From Marinobacter zhejiangensis (GTDB lineage: Bacteria > Pseudomonadota > Gammaproteobacteria > Pseudomonadales > Oleiphilaceae), in contig NZ_FOUE01000001.1 of the NCBI RefSeq assembly GCF_900114775.1, positions 248,001-312,000 on the forward strand: a DNA stretch of 64,000 bases, given 5' to 3'. Below are positions 56,127 through 64,000 of the stretch, piece after piece. Position 1 is the first letter of the stretch, and every line of letters begins with the position of its first letter. Both the position numbers and the translations under genes were made by a program. The notes under the pieces are model-generated. The model did no database searches and had not been told where the DNA came from. It worked only from the letters and a program-made list of their open reading frames with translations.

Positions 56127-57944
56127 TTACCGCTCATCCAGATAAGATGGCACCCTGTCCCACAGTTCAGCAGACTCACGGATTTCCGACAACTGGTTCC
56201 ACATCAGCTCACAGAACTCCGGGTAACGGTCATAGAACCGCTTCGAAAACACCAGATAGGATGCCCCTTCCCCCAAATCGAGCGGAACCCGCTGGACACG
56301 CCCCCGGTAGCGTTCGTCCGCTGTCAGTAGCAGGTCCGCCAGCAGGTCGTAGTCCACAACCGCCTGGACCCGACCCCGGAGCAACATTTCAAACCGACTT
56401 TCCAGACGTGGGTTTTCGTAGACTTCAAGCCCCATGGCGCGCAAGCGCGCCGCCGCAGACGATGCCGTTGGCGCTAACACCGGCGATGGTAGCCAAGACG
56501 ATGTCGGCAGATCGTCTGGCTGCTCAGGGCTGAGCCGGTAGGTCGCCCAGTTCCAAAGCATCAATGCCCGCTCACGGTCCGGACGCCCCGGTTCACCGGG
56601 TAGACGACCAACCTCATCAAACAGCGCCGGATCGGTCACACTGACCAGCGCATCCACACCGCCCTGGCGAAGGCTGATTACCCCTCTCCGGCGGGGCTGT
56701 CGCACGTAGTCGATACGAATCCCCATTCGCTCTTCCGCGATCGCAAGGGCATCCACCAGCAACCCCGGTCGCGGTTGAACCAGCTCATCGCCACTCCCCA
56801 CCACCAAGGGAAACCGGGCCTCATCGGGCAGTACCAGGGTTAGAGCCTCGGGGCGGAAGGCCGAGTCAGTCAGCGCCTGCCAAAGCTCGGTATTCTCGTA
56901 ACCGGTTTCCGGATCGAGCACACCCAGGACGATCTTGCGTTCAGCCATCTCAAGGTGCCGCACCAACGCCTCACCCAACAACGGCCGGCTGTATTCATCA
57001 ATCGCCAGGCTCAAACCGCCCTGAGCAAGCCCCAGCATCTTGTGAGAGGCACTCCAGAGCCGGTAGCGCTCATTGATCAGCGAAACGTAGACCGCCTCAT
57101 CCAGACGTTTCACCGCCGAGGTCAACACGACGCCGGGGAAAAGCGCGTTCTGGTTGGCATCCACACCAATCACCAGCCGGCGCTGGCGCCCGGCTTCCGC
57201 CATCGCCCCCAGGCCACTTCGCCCAGCCACCGAAAACAGGACGTCCACACCGTCCGCGTATAACTCGGCAGCCAGCCTCGCCCCCTGATCAGGGTCATCC
57301 CAGGGCCGCCGGCTGTGCTTTGACAGGTACACCTCGTGAACGTCGATCGCTGGATTGATGAATCGGGCGCCGGCCTCAAACCCGCGACGGAACTCACGAA
57401 TAACGGATTGAGGTTGCGCCCCCATAAACCCGACATGACCCGAGGAACTGCGAGAGGCCGCCGCCATACCCGCCAGGAAAGCGACTTCCGCCTCCCGGAA
57501 CGCCACCGAATGGACGTTTGGCAGAGTCAGGATGTAATCGAGCGTGACAAAGGTGGTCGCCGGGTAACGAGGTGCAACAGCAAGCACCGCTGGTGTCGAA
57601 CTGCTGCTGGGGACCAGGATGGGGCTATAGCCCTGGCTGGCGATCGTCTCCAGCCGTTGCATACGTTGCTCCGGGTCGGCTCCGACGAAGCGGGTCACCG
57701 CAACATCATAGCGGTGTTCAAAGCGTTCAATACCTTCAATCAACTGGGCATTGAAACCGCTATCATCCAACGGGGCGCTGTTAAACAAAATCGCTGGACG
57801 GAACAGGGACAGGCCACTTGCCGGGACCTCCGCCGCCGGTGCCAAAGTTGTCGTCAGCAGCACTGTCAGCAAAACCGTCACCAGCCGCCGCAACGCCAAG
57901 TTCCGCTGCCGCCAACCTTCGATCCACCACCCCCAACCGTTCAC
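56127..57944 (-). CDS. Periplasmic fusion of a Bmp/PnrA-type and an SBP family 3-type binding domain
   Basis: The 605-residue protein starts with a signal peptide (about 15-38, ending APAA). Residues about 45-330 resemble the Bmp/Med basic membrane protein/PnrA nucleoside-binding domain (DSGFNAQLIEGIERF, GVDANQNALFPG, VVLTSAVKRLDEAVY). Residues about 350-600 resemble an extracellular solute-binding protein family 3 domain (LVVGSGDE, LLVDALAIAEERMGIRIDYV, GVDALVSVTDPA, GRVQAVVDYDLLADLLL). No membrane anchor, kinase, cyclase or transporter gene lies beside it. Start is GTG with AGGAG 8 nt upstream. It ends 22 nt before ald. Function unknown; a ligand-sensing or scavenging role is guessed. Confidence 0.82.
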   Translation of the reverse strand: MNGWGWWIEGWRQRNLALRRLVTVLLTVLLTTTLAPAAEVPASGLSLFRPAILFNSAPLDDSGFNAQLIEGIERFEHRYDVAVTRFVGADPEQRMQRLETIASQGYSPILVPSSSSTPAVLAVAPRYPATTFVTLDYILTLPNVHSVAFREAEVAFLAGMAAASRSSSGHVGFMGAQPQSVIREFRRGFEAGARFINPAIDVHEVYLSKHSRRPWDDPDQGARLAAELYADGVDVLFSVAGRSGLGAMAEAGRQRRLVIGVDANQNALFPGVVLTSAVKRLDEAVYVSLINERYRLWSASHKMLGLAQGGLSLAIDEYSRPLLGEALVRHLEMAERKIVLGVLDPETGYENTELWQALTDSAFRPEALTLVLPDEARFPLVVGSGDELVQPRPGLLVDALAIAEERMGIRIDYVRQPRRRGVISLRQGGVDALVSVTDPALFDEVGRLPGEPGRPDRERALMLWNWATYRLSPEQPDDLPTSSWLPSPVLAPTASSAAARLRAMGLEVYENPRLESRFEMLLRGRVQAVVDYDLLADLLLTADERYRGRVQRVPLDLGEGASYLVFSKRFYDRYPEFCELMWNQLSEIRESAELWDRVPSYLDER

Positions 57945-58033
57945 CCACTCAGCTCCTTTCCGTCACGCAGGCCAGAACCAGCTACTCTTACGTTACCACC
58001 CGTTAAATAAAACCCATGACCCGAGGGAATGCA

Positions 58034-58831
58034 ATGAAGCCCCATGCCCTGCTCCACCCCCTGATCGTGCTGGCAATCGCCCCTGCGCTGGTTCAAGCCG
58101 AGCTGCACACCGAGGAAATCAACTACCGGGTAGGCGATGATCAATTCACCGGCTACCTTGCTTACGATGACCAGATCAGCGGTCAGCGGCCCGGCATCCT
58201 GATCGTTCATGAGTGGTGGGGGCACAACGAGTTTGCCCGCCAGCAAGCGGAACGGCTCGCTACCGAGGGCTTCACCGCCTTTGCCCTGGATATGTACGGC
58301 AGTGGCAAGGTGGCCGACCATCCCGATAACGCCCGCCAGTTCATGCAGGCCGCCACGGAAAACAGCGACGTCATTCGCGAACGGTTCGAGGCAGCCATGC
58401 GGCTGCTTCAGGATCAGCCAACGGTGGATGCGAGCAAGATCGCTGCCCAGGGCTACTGCTTCGGTGGCGCAGTGGTCCTGAACATGGCGCGGATGGGGAT
58501 GGATCTGGCTGGTGTTGTTAGCATCCATGGCTCCCTGGCCAGCCCGATTCAGGCCGAACCCGGACGGGTCAAGGCACGGGTTCAGGTCTATACCGGCGGA
58601 GCAGACCAAATGGTTCCGGCCGACCAGGTCGCCGCGCTGGTTCATGAAATGCAGTCCGCGGGCGTTGATTTAACCCTGACCAGCTATCCCGGCGTGAAGC
58701 ATTCGTTCAGCAACCCGGACGCCGATGTCGTGGCCGAACGTTTTGGCATGCCCGTCGCCTATGACGAACAGGCTGCCGAGCGCACCTGGCGCGGCACCCT
58801 GGCCTTCTATCAGGAGCTGTTCGGGCGTTAA
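58034..58831 (+). CDS. Exported dienelactone hydrolase family protein
   Basis: The 265-residue alpha/beta hydrolase has a signal peptide (about 1-21, ending LVQA) and the dienelactone-hydrolase triad: Cys in GYCFGGAV, Asp in the GGADQMVP region and His in VKHSFSNPDAD. GILIVHEWWGHNEFARQQAERLA is the typical oxyanion part. Dienelactone hydrolases act in ring-cleavage pathways, but most secreted relatives have unknown esters as substrates. Start: ATG at 58034 with GAGGGA upstream is preferred over 58016. A terminator follows. Confidence 0.9.
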   Translation: MKPHALLHPLIVLAIAPALVQAELHTEEINYRVGDDQFTGYLAYDDQISGQRPGILIVHEWWGHNEFARQQAERLATEGFTAFALDMYGSGKVADHPDNARQFMQAATENSDVIRERFEAAMRLLQDQPTVDASKIAAQGYCFGGAVVLNMARMGMDLAGVVSIHGSLASPIQAEPGRVKARVQVYTGGADQMVPADQVAALVHEMQSAGVDLTLTSYPGVKHSFSNPDADVVAERFGMPVAYDEQAAERTWRGTLAFYQELFGR

Positions 58832-58850
58832 ACGAAAAACCTACAGGCAC

Positions 58851-58878
58851 AAAAAAAGGCAGCCTAAGCTGCCTTTTT
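58851..58878 (+). terminator. Two-way terminator between dienelactone hydrolase and csp
   Basis: GGCAGC / GCTGCC stem with a CTAA loop, flanked by seven A and five T. It serves the dienelactone hydrolase gene (plus) and the convergent cold-shock gene, whose stop is at 58895. Confidence 0.92.
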
Positions 58879-58894
58879 AGTTATTGCCTGTTAA

Positions 58895-59101
58895 TTACAG
58901 AGCAACAACGTTCTCCGCCTGAGGACCTTTCTGGCCCTGGGTAACGGTGAACTCAACCTGCTGGCCTTCAGCCAGGGTCTTGAAACCGTTGCCCTGAATT
59001 GCGCTGTAGTGAACGAATACGTCAGGACCACCTTCACGGGTGATGAAACCAAAACCTTTCGCTTCGTTGAAGAATTTAACGGTACCGGTAGTAGTAGACA
59101 T
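58895..59101 (-). CDS. Cold-shock domain protein (CspA family)
   Basis: The 68-residue OB-fold protein has both RNA-binding motifs, GFGFI and VFVHYSAI, in the usual [12 protein letters not shown] and GGPDVFVHY settings. It binds single-stranded RNA or DNA and unwinds message structure. Start at 59101 is chosen because it begins the family match ([13 protein letters not shown]) and has AGGAAG 7 nt upstream; the frame extends to 59122. The 226 nt upstream of the start may hold a long structured leader typical of csp genes. Confidence 0.96.
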   Translation of the reverse strand: MSTTTGTVKFFNEAKGFGFITREGGPDVFVHYSAIQGNGFKTLAEGQQVEFTVTQGQKGPQAENVVAL

Positions 59102-59327
59102 GCTTACACTTCCTGAAATCAATCATATTACTGCCGCCACACTCACGGTGACGGACGTTTATAGGGAAAAACTCAACGCGCGGGTTCAAAAACAGGACGA
59201 TGCACTACACACTACGGCGGAATACGTCTTATTCATGAAATGCTTTGCTAATCTTTCCTTCAGTGAGCACTCTACTCTTAGTTCCCTGACTTGCCAAGGG
59301 CATTTTCAATATAATAGGTGAGAATAC

Positions 59328-59714
59328 TCAGCCCTTTAGCCAGTTGTAAGTCATGACCCCCAGCAACACCATCAGCAGGCTGCCCAGCAAATGCGCCAGG
59401 CTGCCAGTGACGGCCATCAGGTACTTGCCGCCCTGAAGGGCGGCGTACATTTCCAGGGAAAAGGTGGAAAACGTCGTCAGCGCGCCACAAAGCCCGGTGA
59501 CCGCAAACAGACGCCACTCCGGGGCCAGCGTGGTGCCATGGCTAAAGTAGCTGATCAGTATACCGATCAGCCAGCCTCCGGCCAGATTGGCTACCAGTGT
59601 GCCCACCGGTATCACATGGTAGGGCGTATTCAGCCACAGTCCCAGCAACCACCGCAGATTAGCGCCAATGATGGCGCCGGTGCTGACAGCCAAAGCAGAC
59701 CACCACAGGCTCAT
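59328..59714 (-). CDS. crcB: Fluoride ion channel CrcB/Fluc
   Basis: Small membrane protein of 128 residues with four helices that lets fluoride leave the cell as a dual-topology dimer. Family marks are GANLRWLLG, GTLVANLAGGWLIG (with the pore Asn) and the conserved GLCGALTTFSTFS. It follows fadE by 43 nt on the same strand. No fluoride riboswitch is seen in that short gap, so it may be read from the fadE message. Confidence 0.93.
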   Translation of the reverse strand: MSLWWSALAVSTGAIIGANLRWLLGLWLNTPYHVIPVGTLVANLAGGWLIGILISYFSHGTTLAPEWRLFAVTGLCGALTTFSTFSLEMYAALQGGKYLMAVTGSLAHLLGSLLMVLLGVMTYNWLKG

Positions 59715-59757
59715 TGGCGCTTCCCTTTCGTCACTACCCGCGTCACCAAACTATGCA

Positions 59758-62205
59758 CTACGCTGCGGAATGCCGGACCAGGGTTTCCTGGTTGCGGGCA
59801 AAGGCGTCGAATGCAAAATCATCCACAGTCAGCATTTCGAGAACACGGGCTTCGTAATCACGCATGAATTCCGCTTCCTCAGCCGACAGCAGGCCGGCCT
59901 CCAGCGCAGACTCCACCCGTTGTTCAGGGTGCAGGGATTCAACCGGCAGCTCACCTTTTCCGTAGGCCTTGGCAACCTTGCGATACAGCCCTTCCGCCCG
60001 TGCGTAGCCCTTAAGCAGGTGGTTGTAACTGGCCACCGGATTTTGTGCGCTACCCTCGCTTACAGACGTCCAGGCGCCTTCCAGCAGGCTTCCACGCAAG
60101 GCGGTATCCGTGGACATGGCCCTGGCCACCACACGGGTCAGGTCATCCCCGGGCGCATGCCAGCGCCGTCCCAGTGGCAGCGTGATTGCCCGCAAGGCCA
60201 TGGCAACCGGCCGGTTGGGCAGGTTGAGCAGGAATTCATCCAACGCCTTTTCCGCCCGGTGGAGCAGCAGTTGCAGGCTGTAGCTCATCAACTCCTCCTC
60301 GCTTTCCACCGGTCGTGCTTCATACCACTGCTTCAGAACCATGGAGGCCAGGTAAAGGTTGGCAAGGACGTCACCCAGTCGCGCCGAGATCAGTTCACGC
60401 ATTTTCAACTCCGCCCCCAGCGTGGTCATGGCCGCGTCGGAACACAGTCCGAATGCCGCACTGAAGCGGGCGACAGCCTGAGCATAGCGGCGAGAGACAC
60501 TGTCAAAAGGCACTTCCGGGCGACCCAGTCCCAGCGCTTGGGTAAAGGCACGGGCCGCGTTCCCGAAGATCAGGCCGGCATGGCCGAAGAAGGCTTCGTC
60601 AAAGGCCATCTGGTCGTCGTTATCCTTAGCCGCCAGTTCCTGCAACACATAAGGATGACAACGGATCGCGCCCTGACCAAAGATCATCAGGCTACGGGTC
60701 ATGATATTCGCGCCTTCAACGGTGATCGACACCGGCACGCCAGCGTAGCTGATGCCCAGGTAGTTGCGGGGACCCAGGGTCACCGCCTTGCCGCCGTGGA
60801 CATCCATCGCGTCGGCCAGAGTCTGACGCTGGAATTCCGTCAGGTGGTACTTGAGGATCGCCGATGGCACCGCGGGCTTTTCCCCGTTGTCCACCATGTT
60901 GGCGGTCTGGTTGACCGCCGCCCGGGTAATGTAGGCGTGGGCGGCAATGCGGGCCAGTGGCTCCTGCACCCCTTCCATCTCAGCCACCGGTGTATTGAAC
61001 TGCCGGCGCACCCGGGTGAAACCACCGGCGGTGCCCACCGCATAAGCCGCAGCTCCGGCCGCACCGGACGGCAAGGTGATGCAACGCCCGACCGACAGGC
61101 ACTCCACCAGCATCCGCCAGCCCTGCCCCGCCATTTCCTGACCACCGATAATAAATTCCAGGGGAATGAACACGTCCTTACCGACGATGGGCCCATTCAT
61201 AAAGGGACTGCCAACCGGGCAGTGGCGCCGGCCAATCTCCATGCCGTCGGTATCCCGGGGCACCAGGGCACAGGTAATGCCGTAGTCACGAGTATCACCG
61301 AGCAATCCGTCCGGATCAAACATGCGGAACGCCAGCCCCACCACGGTGGCGACTGGCGCCAGGGTAATCCAGCGTTTTTCAAAATTGAGGCGAAGGCCAA
61401 TAACTTCCTTACCGTCGTAGGTCCCCTTACAAACAATGCCGGTATCGGGGATAGACGTCGCATCGGAACCCGCCCGGGGCCCGGTCAGGCCAAAACAGGG
61501 AATTTCACGGCCATCGGCCAGACGCGGGAGATAATGGTTCTTTTGTTCGTCAGTGCCGTATTTCAGCAGCAGCTCACCGGGCCCCAGGGAGTTAGGCACA
61601 CCCACGGTGACCATTAGCGACTCATTGGGCGCCAGCTTCTGCAGCACCGCGGACTGGGCTTTGGCGGAAAAGCCAAGGCCACCGTAGGACTTGGGAATGA
61701 TCATGCCGAAGAATTTTTCTTTCTTGAGGAAGTCCCACGCTTCCTGCGGCAGGTCCGCGCGCTCCACCGCCACGTCCCAGGCATTGCACATGGCAATGGC
61801 GGTTTCGCAGGGACCATCGACAAAGGCCTGCTCTTCTTCAGTTAAACCGGTATTGCGGTTGATCAACAGGTTGTGCCAATCCGGCCGCCCGCTGAACAGC
61901 TCTCCGTCCCAACCAACAGTACCGGCTTCAAGGGCAGTCTTCTCGGTCTCGGAAACCTTCGGAGCAACCTTCTTGAAGGTGTCGAACATTCGTCCCGTCA
62001 ACCAGCTCTGACGAAAGCCCGGAAGACCCGCCGCGGCCACCGCGCCAGCGGCAATAAACAACACCAGGGCCAGCGTGCCGGAAGCAAACAGCAGGGACAC
62101 CACACCCACCGCCGCCAACACCATAATGGCCGGCTTTGCGCCAGACTCCCTGGCCATCACCATCAGTAGTCCGGCAATGGCAACAAACAGAAGAAACCAG
62201 GTCAT
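59758..62205 (-). CDS. fadE: Acyl-CoA dehydrogenase FadE
   Basis: First step of fatty-acid beta-oxidation. The 815-residue product matches E. coli FadE (814) in length and layout: two or three hydrophobic segments (about 1-65), then the large acyl-CoA dehydrogenase with FFGMIIPKSYGGLGFS, CFGLTGPRAGSDATS, SITVEGANIMTRSLMIFGQGA and a long C-terminal DUF1974-like helical part (ELISARLGDVLANLYLASMVLKQW). AGAGG lies 5 nt before the ATG. It is the main fatty-acid entry enzyme of the window and likely linked to the TesB and rubredoxin functions. Confidence 0.96.
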   Translation of the reverse strand: MTWFLLFVAIAGLLMVMARESGAKPAIMVLAAVGVVSLLFASGTLALVLFIAAGAVAAAGLPGFRQSWLTGRMFDTFKKVAPKVSETEKTALEAGTVGWDGELFSGRPDWHNLLINRNTGLTEEEQAFVDGPCETAIAMCNAWDVAVERADLPQEAWDFLKKEKFFGMIIPKSYGGLGFSAKAQSAVLQKLAPNESLMVTVGVPNSLGPGELLLKYGTDEQKNHYLPRLADGREIPCFGLTGPRAGSDATSIPDTGIVCKGTYDGKEVIGLRLNFEKRWITLAPVATVVGLAFRMFDPDGLLGDTRDYGITCALVPRDTDGMEIGRRHCPVGSPFMNGPIVGKDVFIPLEFIIGGQEMAGQGWRMLVECLSVGRCITLPSGAAGAAAYAVGTAGGFTRVRRQFNTPVAEMEGVQEPLARIAAHAYITRAAVNQTANMVDNGEKPAVPSAILKYHLTEFQRQTLADAMDVHGGKAVTLGPRNYLGISYAGVPVSITVEGANIMTRSLMIFGQGAIRCHPYVLQELAAKDNDDQMAFDEAFFGHAGLIFGNAARAFTQALGLGRPEVPFDSVSRRYAQAVARFSAAFGLCSDAAMTTLGAELKMRELISARLGDVLANLYLASMVLKQWYEARPVESEEELMSYSLQLLLHRAEKALDEFLLNLPNRPVAMALRAITLPLGRRWHAPGDDLTRVVARAMSTDTALRGSLLEGAWTSVSEGSAQNPVASYNHLLKGYARAEGLYRKVAKAYGKGELPVESLHPEQRVESALEAGLLSAEEAEFMRDYEARVLEMLTVDDFAFDAFARNQETLVRHSAA

Positions 62206-62340
62206 GGTAGCCTCTCTTTCCCGTTGGTTATCCTGAAATTCACTGCCCCAGGGTCACCCTACGACCAGGGGCAAAACCGTTAAATCACCTGGCACCACGT
62301 TACCCGATCACCAGACCGGTCGCCAGCACCAGGCCCGCCG

Positions 62341-63999
62341 TTACGAGGTCACGATCACACGAATGCCTTCCAGCACCAGGGTGGCGCGCGCCAGGGCTTC
62401 TTCGCTCATCGCCAGCTGGTCGCGGAAGAAGTCGATTTCCTCGTCACGAATGGCAGGATTGGTCTTCCGCAGTGCCTCCAGACGCTGGATCTCTGGCTGC
62501 AGGAAACCTTTCACCCGCGCCAGGGCCGCCTCACGCAGCGGCTCCAGATGATCCGCCGACAGCCGTTCTATGTGCCCCACCATGGTTTCCACTTCTGTGC
62601 GGATCTTTGGCACCACCGCCTGCGCAGTACGGCGGCGAATGTTGGAGCACAGATCATTAAGCCGGTCGTGTGGCAACGCCGCTGACAGGTCCCGTCCACG
62701 CACATCCACCAGCAGCCGCAGGGGCGACAGCGGCAGGTAGCGGGAAAGTTCCAGGGCATCCGGCGATGGGCAGTGCACACGGAACAGTCCTTCCAGCATC
62801 AGGGTACCTGGGGGCAGCCCTTTGACCGACATACTCGCCAGGGCGGCCTTGCCAAGATCCGTGCTGGTCACGGATTCCAGCACGCCCGTTACCAAAGGAT
62901 GCTCCCAGCTCATGAAGGCCATGTCTTCCCGTTCCAGCGCCTGGCGCCGGTCCCAGGTGACGGTCAGGCCGTCTTCCGGGAGGTCGGGAACATGGCCGGT
63001 ATGCCGCTGTTCGCTGGGCTTCAGTATATCGGCATGCTCTGAATGGTCTTCCACATCCACCCCGAGAATATCAAACGCCTCCATCATGAATTCCCGCACT
63101 TGCACGGAGCTCTCTTCCTCTTCGATCTGGGCAATCAGGGCTTGCGCCTGTTCCCGACGACAGGAGTTCAGCTCAATGAGCGCATCCCGGCCATTCTGCA
63201 GCAGGGCACGGAGGCGGTCCGCCTCGGTACGGCTGGCGGCCACCAGCGCCTCCAGATCAGCCCCGTCTTCGCCGTTGATCACCGCCTGCCAGGCATCCAT
63301 CACCGTCTCCTGAACGGCCACGCCCACAGCACAGCTCTCAGCAAACGCATTCAGCCCTTCGTGGAACCAGCGGTACTGGGCTTCCTGGGTGGTCCCCTGC
63401 AGATACGGCAGGTGGATATGAATGGTTTCTGACTGACCAATACGGTCGAGACGACCAATGCGCTGCTCCAGCAGGTCCGGATTGGCCGGCAGGTCAAACA
63501 GCACCAGATGGTGAGCGAACTGGAAGTTGCGGCCCTCACTGCCAATCTCCGAGCAGATCAGTGCCTGGGCACCCTGCTCGTTTTCGGCAAAATACGCCGC
63601 AGCCCGGTCACGCTCAATCAGGCTCAGGTGCTCATGAAAGGCCGCACTACGGATGCCCGCCCGTAACTGCAGGTGGTATTCCAGCGCCATCGCCGTTTCC
63701 GCATGGGCGCAGATCACCACCACCTTCTCCCGCTTCAGACCCGTCAGCGTCTTTTCCAGCCACGCGACTCTCGGGTCCTCAGCCAGCCAGGCCTCGTCGG
63801 CAACGGCCCGTTCAGGGGCCAACGCTGCCATCCCGTGAGCATCAGCGTACAGATCCGGGCAGGGCAGTGGCACCGGCTCTGGCCGGCGTTCCGGAAAGCC
63901 CTGAATCGCAGCACGGGTGTTACGGAACAGCACCCTGCCCGTACCATGGCGATCAAGCAGGGCGTCCACAATGGCGGCAACCGGCTCTTCGGCCTGCAT
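62341..63999 (-). CDS. rapA: RNA polymerase-associated helicase RapA (C-terminal part; 5' end outside the window)
   Basis: RapA recycles RNA polymerase; the E. coli protein is 968 residues. Only the last 552 codons are here: the second helicase lobe with VVICAHAETAMALEYHLQ, ALICSEIGSEGRNFQFAHHLVLFD and EQRIGRLDRIGQ (motifs V and VI), then the RapA-specific C-terminal region ending VLEGIRVIVTS. The frame is open to the window edge, and its ATG-like triplet at 63997-63999 is an internal Met, not the start. The N-terminal Tudor-like domains and Walker motifs lie beyond base 64000. Confidence 0.94.
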   Translation of the reverse strand: MQAEEPVAAIVDALLDRHGTGRVLFRNTRAAIQGFPERRPEPVPLPCPDLYADAHGMAALAPERAVADEAWLAEDPRVAWLEKTLTGLKREKVVVICAHAETAMALEYHLQLRAGIRSAAFHEHLSLIERDRAAAYFAENEQGAQALICSEIGSEGRNFQFAHHLVLFDLPANPDLLEQRIGRLDRIGQSETIHIHLPYLQGTTQEAQYRWFHEGLNAFAESCAVGVAVQETVMDAWQAVINGEDGADLEALVAASRTEADRLRALLQNGRDALIELNSCRREQAQALIAQIEEEESSVQVREFMMEAFDILGVDVEDHSEHADILKPSEQRHTGHVPDLPEDGLTVTWDRRQALEREDMAFMSWEHPLVTGVLESVTSTDLGKAALASMSVKGLPPGTLMLEGLFRVHCPSPDALELSRYLPLSPLRLLVDVRGRDLSAALPHDRLNDLCSNIRRRTAQAVVPKIRTEVETMVGHIERLSADHLEPLREAALARVKGFLQPEIQRLEALRKTNPAIRDEEIDFFRDQLAMSEEALARATLVLEGIRVIVTS

Positions 64000-64000
64000 C

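Noticed and set aside
59715-59757. A fluoride riboswitch before crcB
   Set aside because: Only 43 nt separate fadE from crcB and none of the conserved fluoride-aptamer elements is visible there.
59668-61617. A 649-codon plus-strand open frame
   Set aside because: Antisense to crcB and fadE, rich in His, Gln and Arg with no recognisable fold; a shadow of the fadE coding sequence.
62206-62340. A terminator for rapA formed by TGCCCC / GGGGCA with an inner AGGGT/ACCCT pairing
   Set aside because: The stem is interrupted and no U tract follows on the minus strand.

Overview
The window is about 64 kb of ordinary, densely coding chromosome (roughly 60% GC) from a gammaproteobacterium. Gene content and order look like Marinobacter or a close marine, hydrocarbon-using relative. 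This is inferred from blocks that resemble Pseudomonas gene order as I remember it (algC-dut-coaBC-radC-rpmB-rpmG; ferredoxin-coaD-GMC oxidoreductase-aldehyde dehydrogenase-TetR; rubredoxin operon-ubiC-ubiA-phoB-phoR) combined with many lipid and aldehyde oxidation genes. I saw no rRNA, tRNA, insertion sequence, prophage or CRISPR array.

Layout. 1-11.6 kb: the 3' end of a zinc aminopeptidase gene, then a minus-strand run algC-argB-(unknown membrane protein)-argE-argA for arginine synthesis and sugar phosphates, then dut, coaBC, and plus-strand radC, rpmB and rpmG. 11.6-15.7 kb: an EEP-family hydrolase, dsbA, cytochrome c4, engB and a TetR regulator. 15.8-20.5 kb: a TetR-controlled aldehyde dehydrogenase / Tat lipoprotein / GMC oxidoreductase operon, then coaD and a ferredoxin. 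20.5-28.7 kb: ppk1, hemB, a TetR-AidB pair, a DUF503 protein and PanP-type aspartate decarboxylase. 28.7-35.2 kb: a small unknown protein, a PiT phosphate transporter, a diguanylate cyclase, a flavodoxin and a large EAL protein. 35.2-47 kb: tesB, rubredoxin reductase and rubredoxin, hpt-ubiC, ubiA, phoB-phoR with a clear Pho box, a REC protein with a PilZ-like tail, a lytic transglycosylase, rsuA, a one-domain asparaginase and a PBP7-type peptidase. 47-56 kb: a second EAL protein, a TetR-SDR-diiron protein-Baeyer-Villiger-type monooxygenase cluster, a Yip1 protein and ald-GST. 56-64 kb: an unusual periplasmic double binding protein, dienelactone hydrolase, a cold-shock protein, crcB, fadE and the C-terminal part of rapA.

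How the genes fit together. The main theme is fatty-acid, aldehyde and hydrocarbon oxidation (aldehyde dehydrogenase/GMC, AidB, TesB, rubredoxin system, BVMO/diiron/SDR, FadE), with three TetR regulators sitting beside their likely target operons. A second theme is cyclic-di-GMP signalling (one cyclase with an intact active site, two EAL proteins with decayed GGDEF domains, one PilZ-like response regulator). A third is phosphate (PhoBR, PiT, Ppk1).

No clear new multi-gene system was found. The most unusual items are the Bmp/SBP periplasmic fusion with no transporter or kinase partner, the arg-operon membrane protein with an apparent LSm-like tail, and the TetR-SDR-diiron-BVMO cluster.
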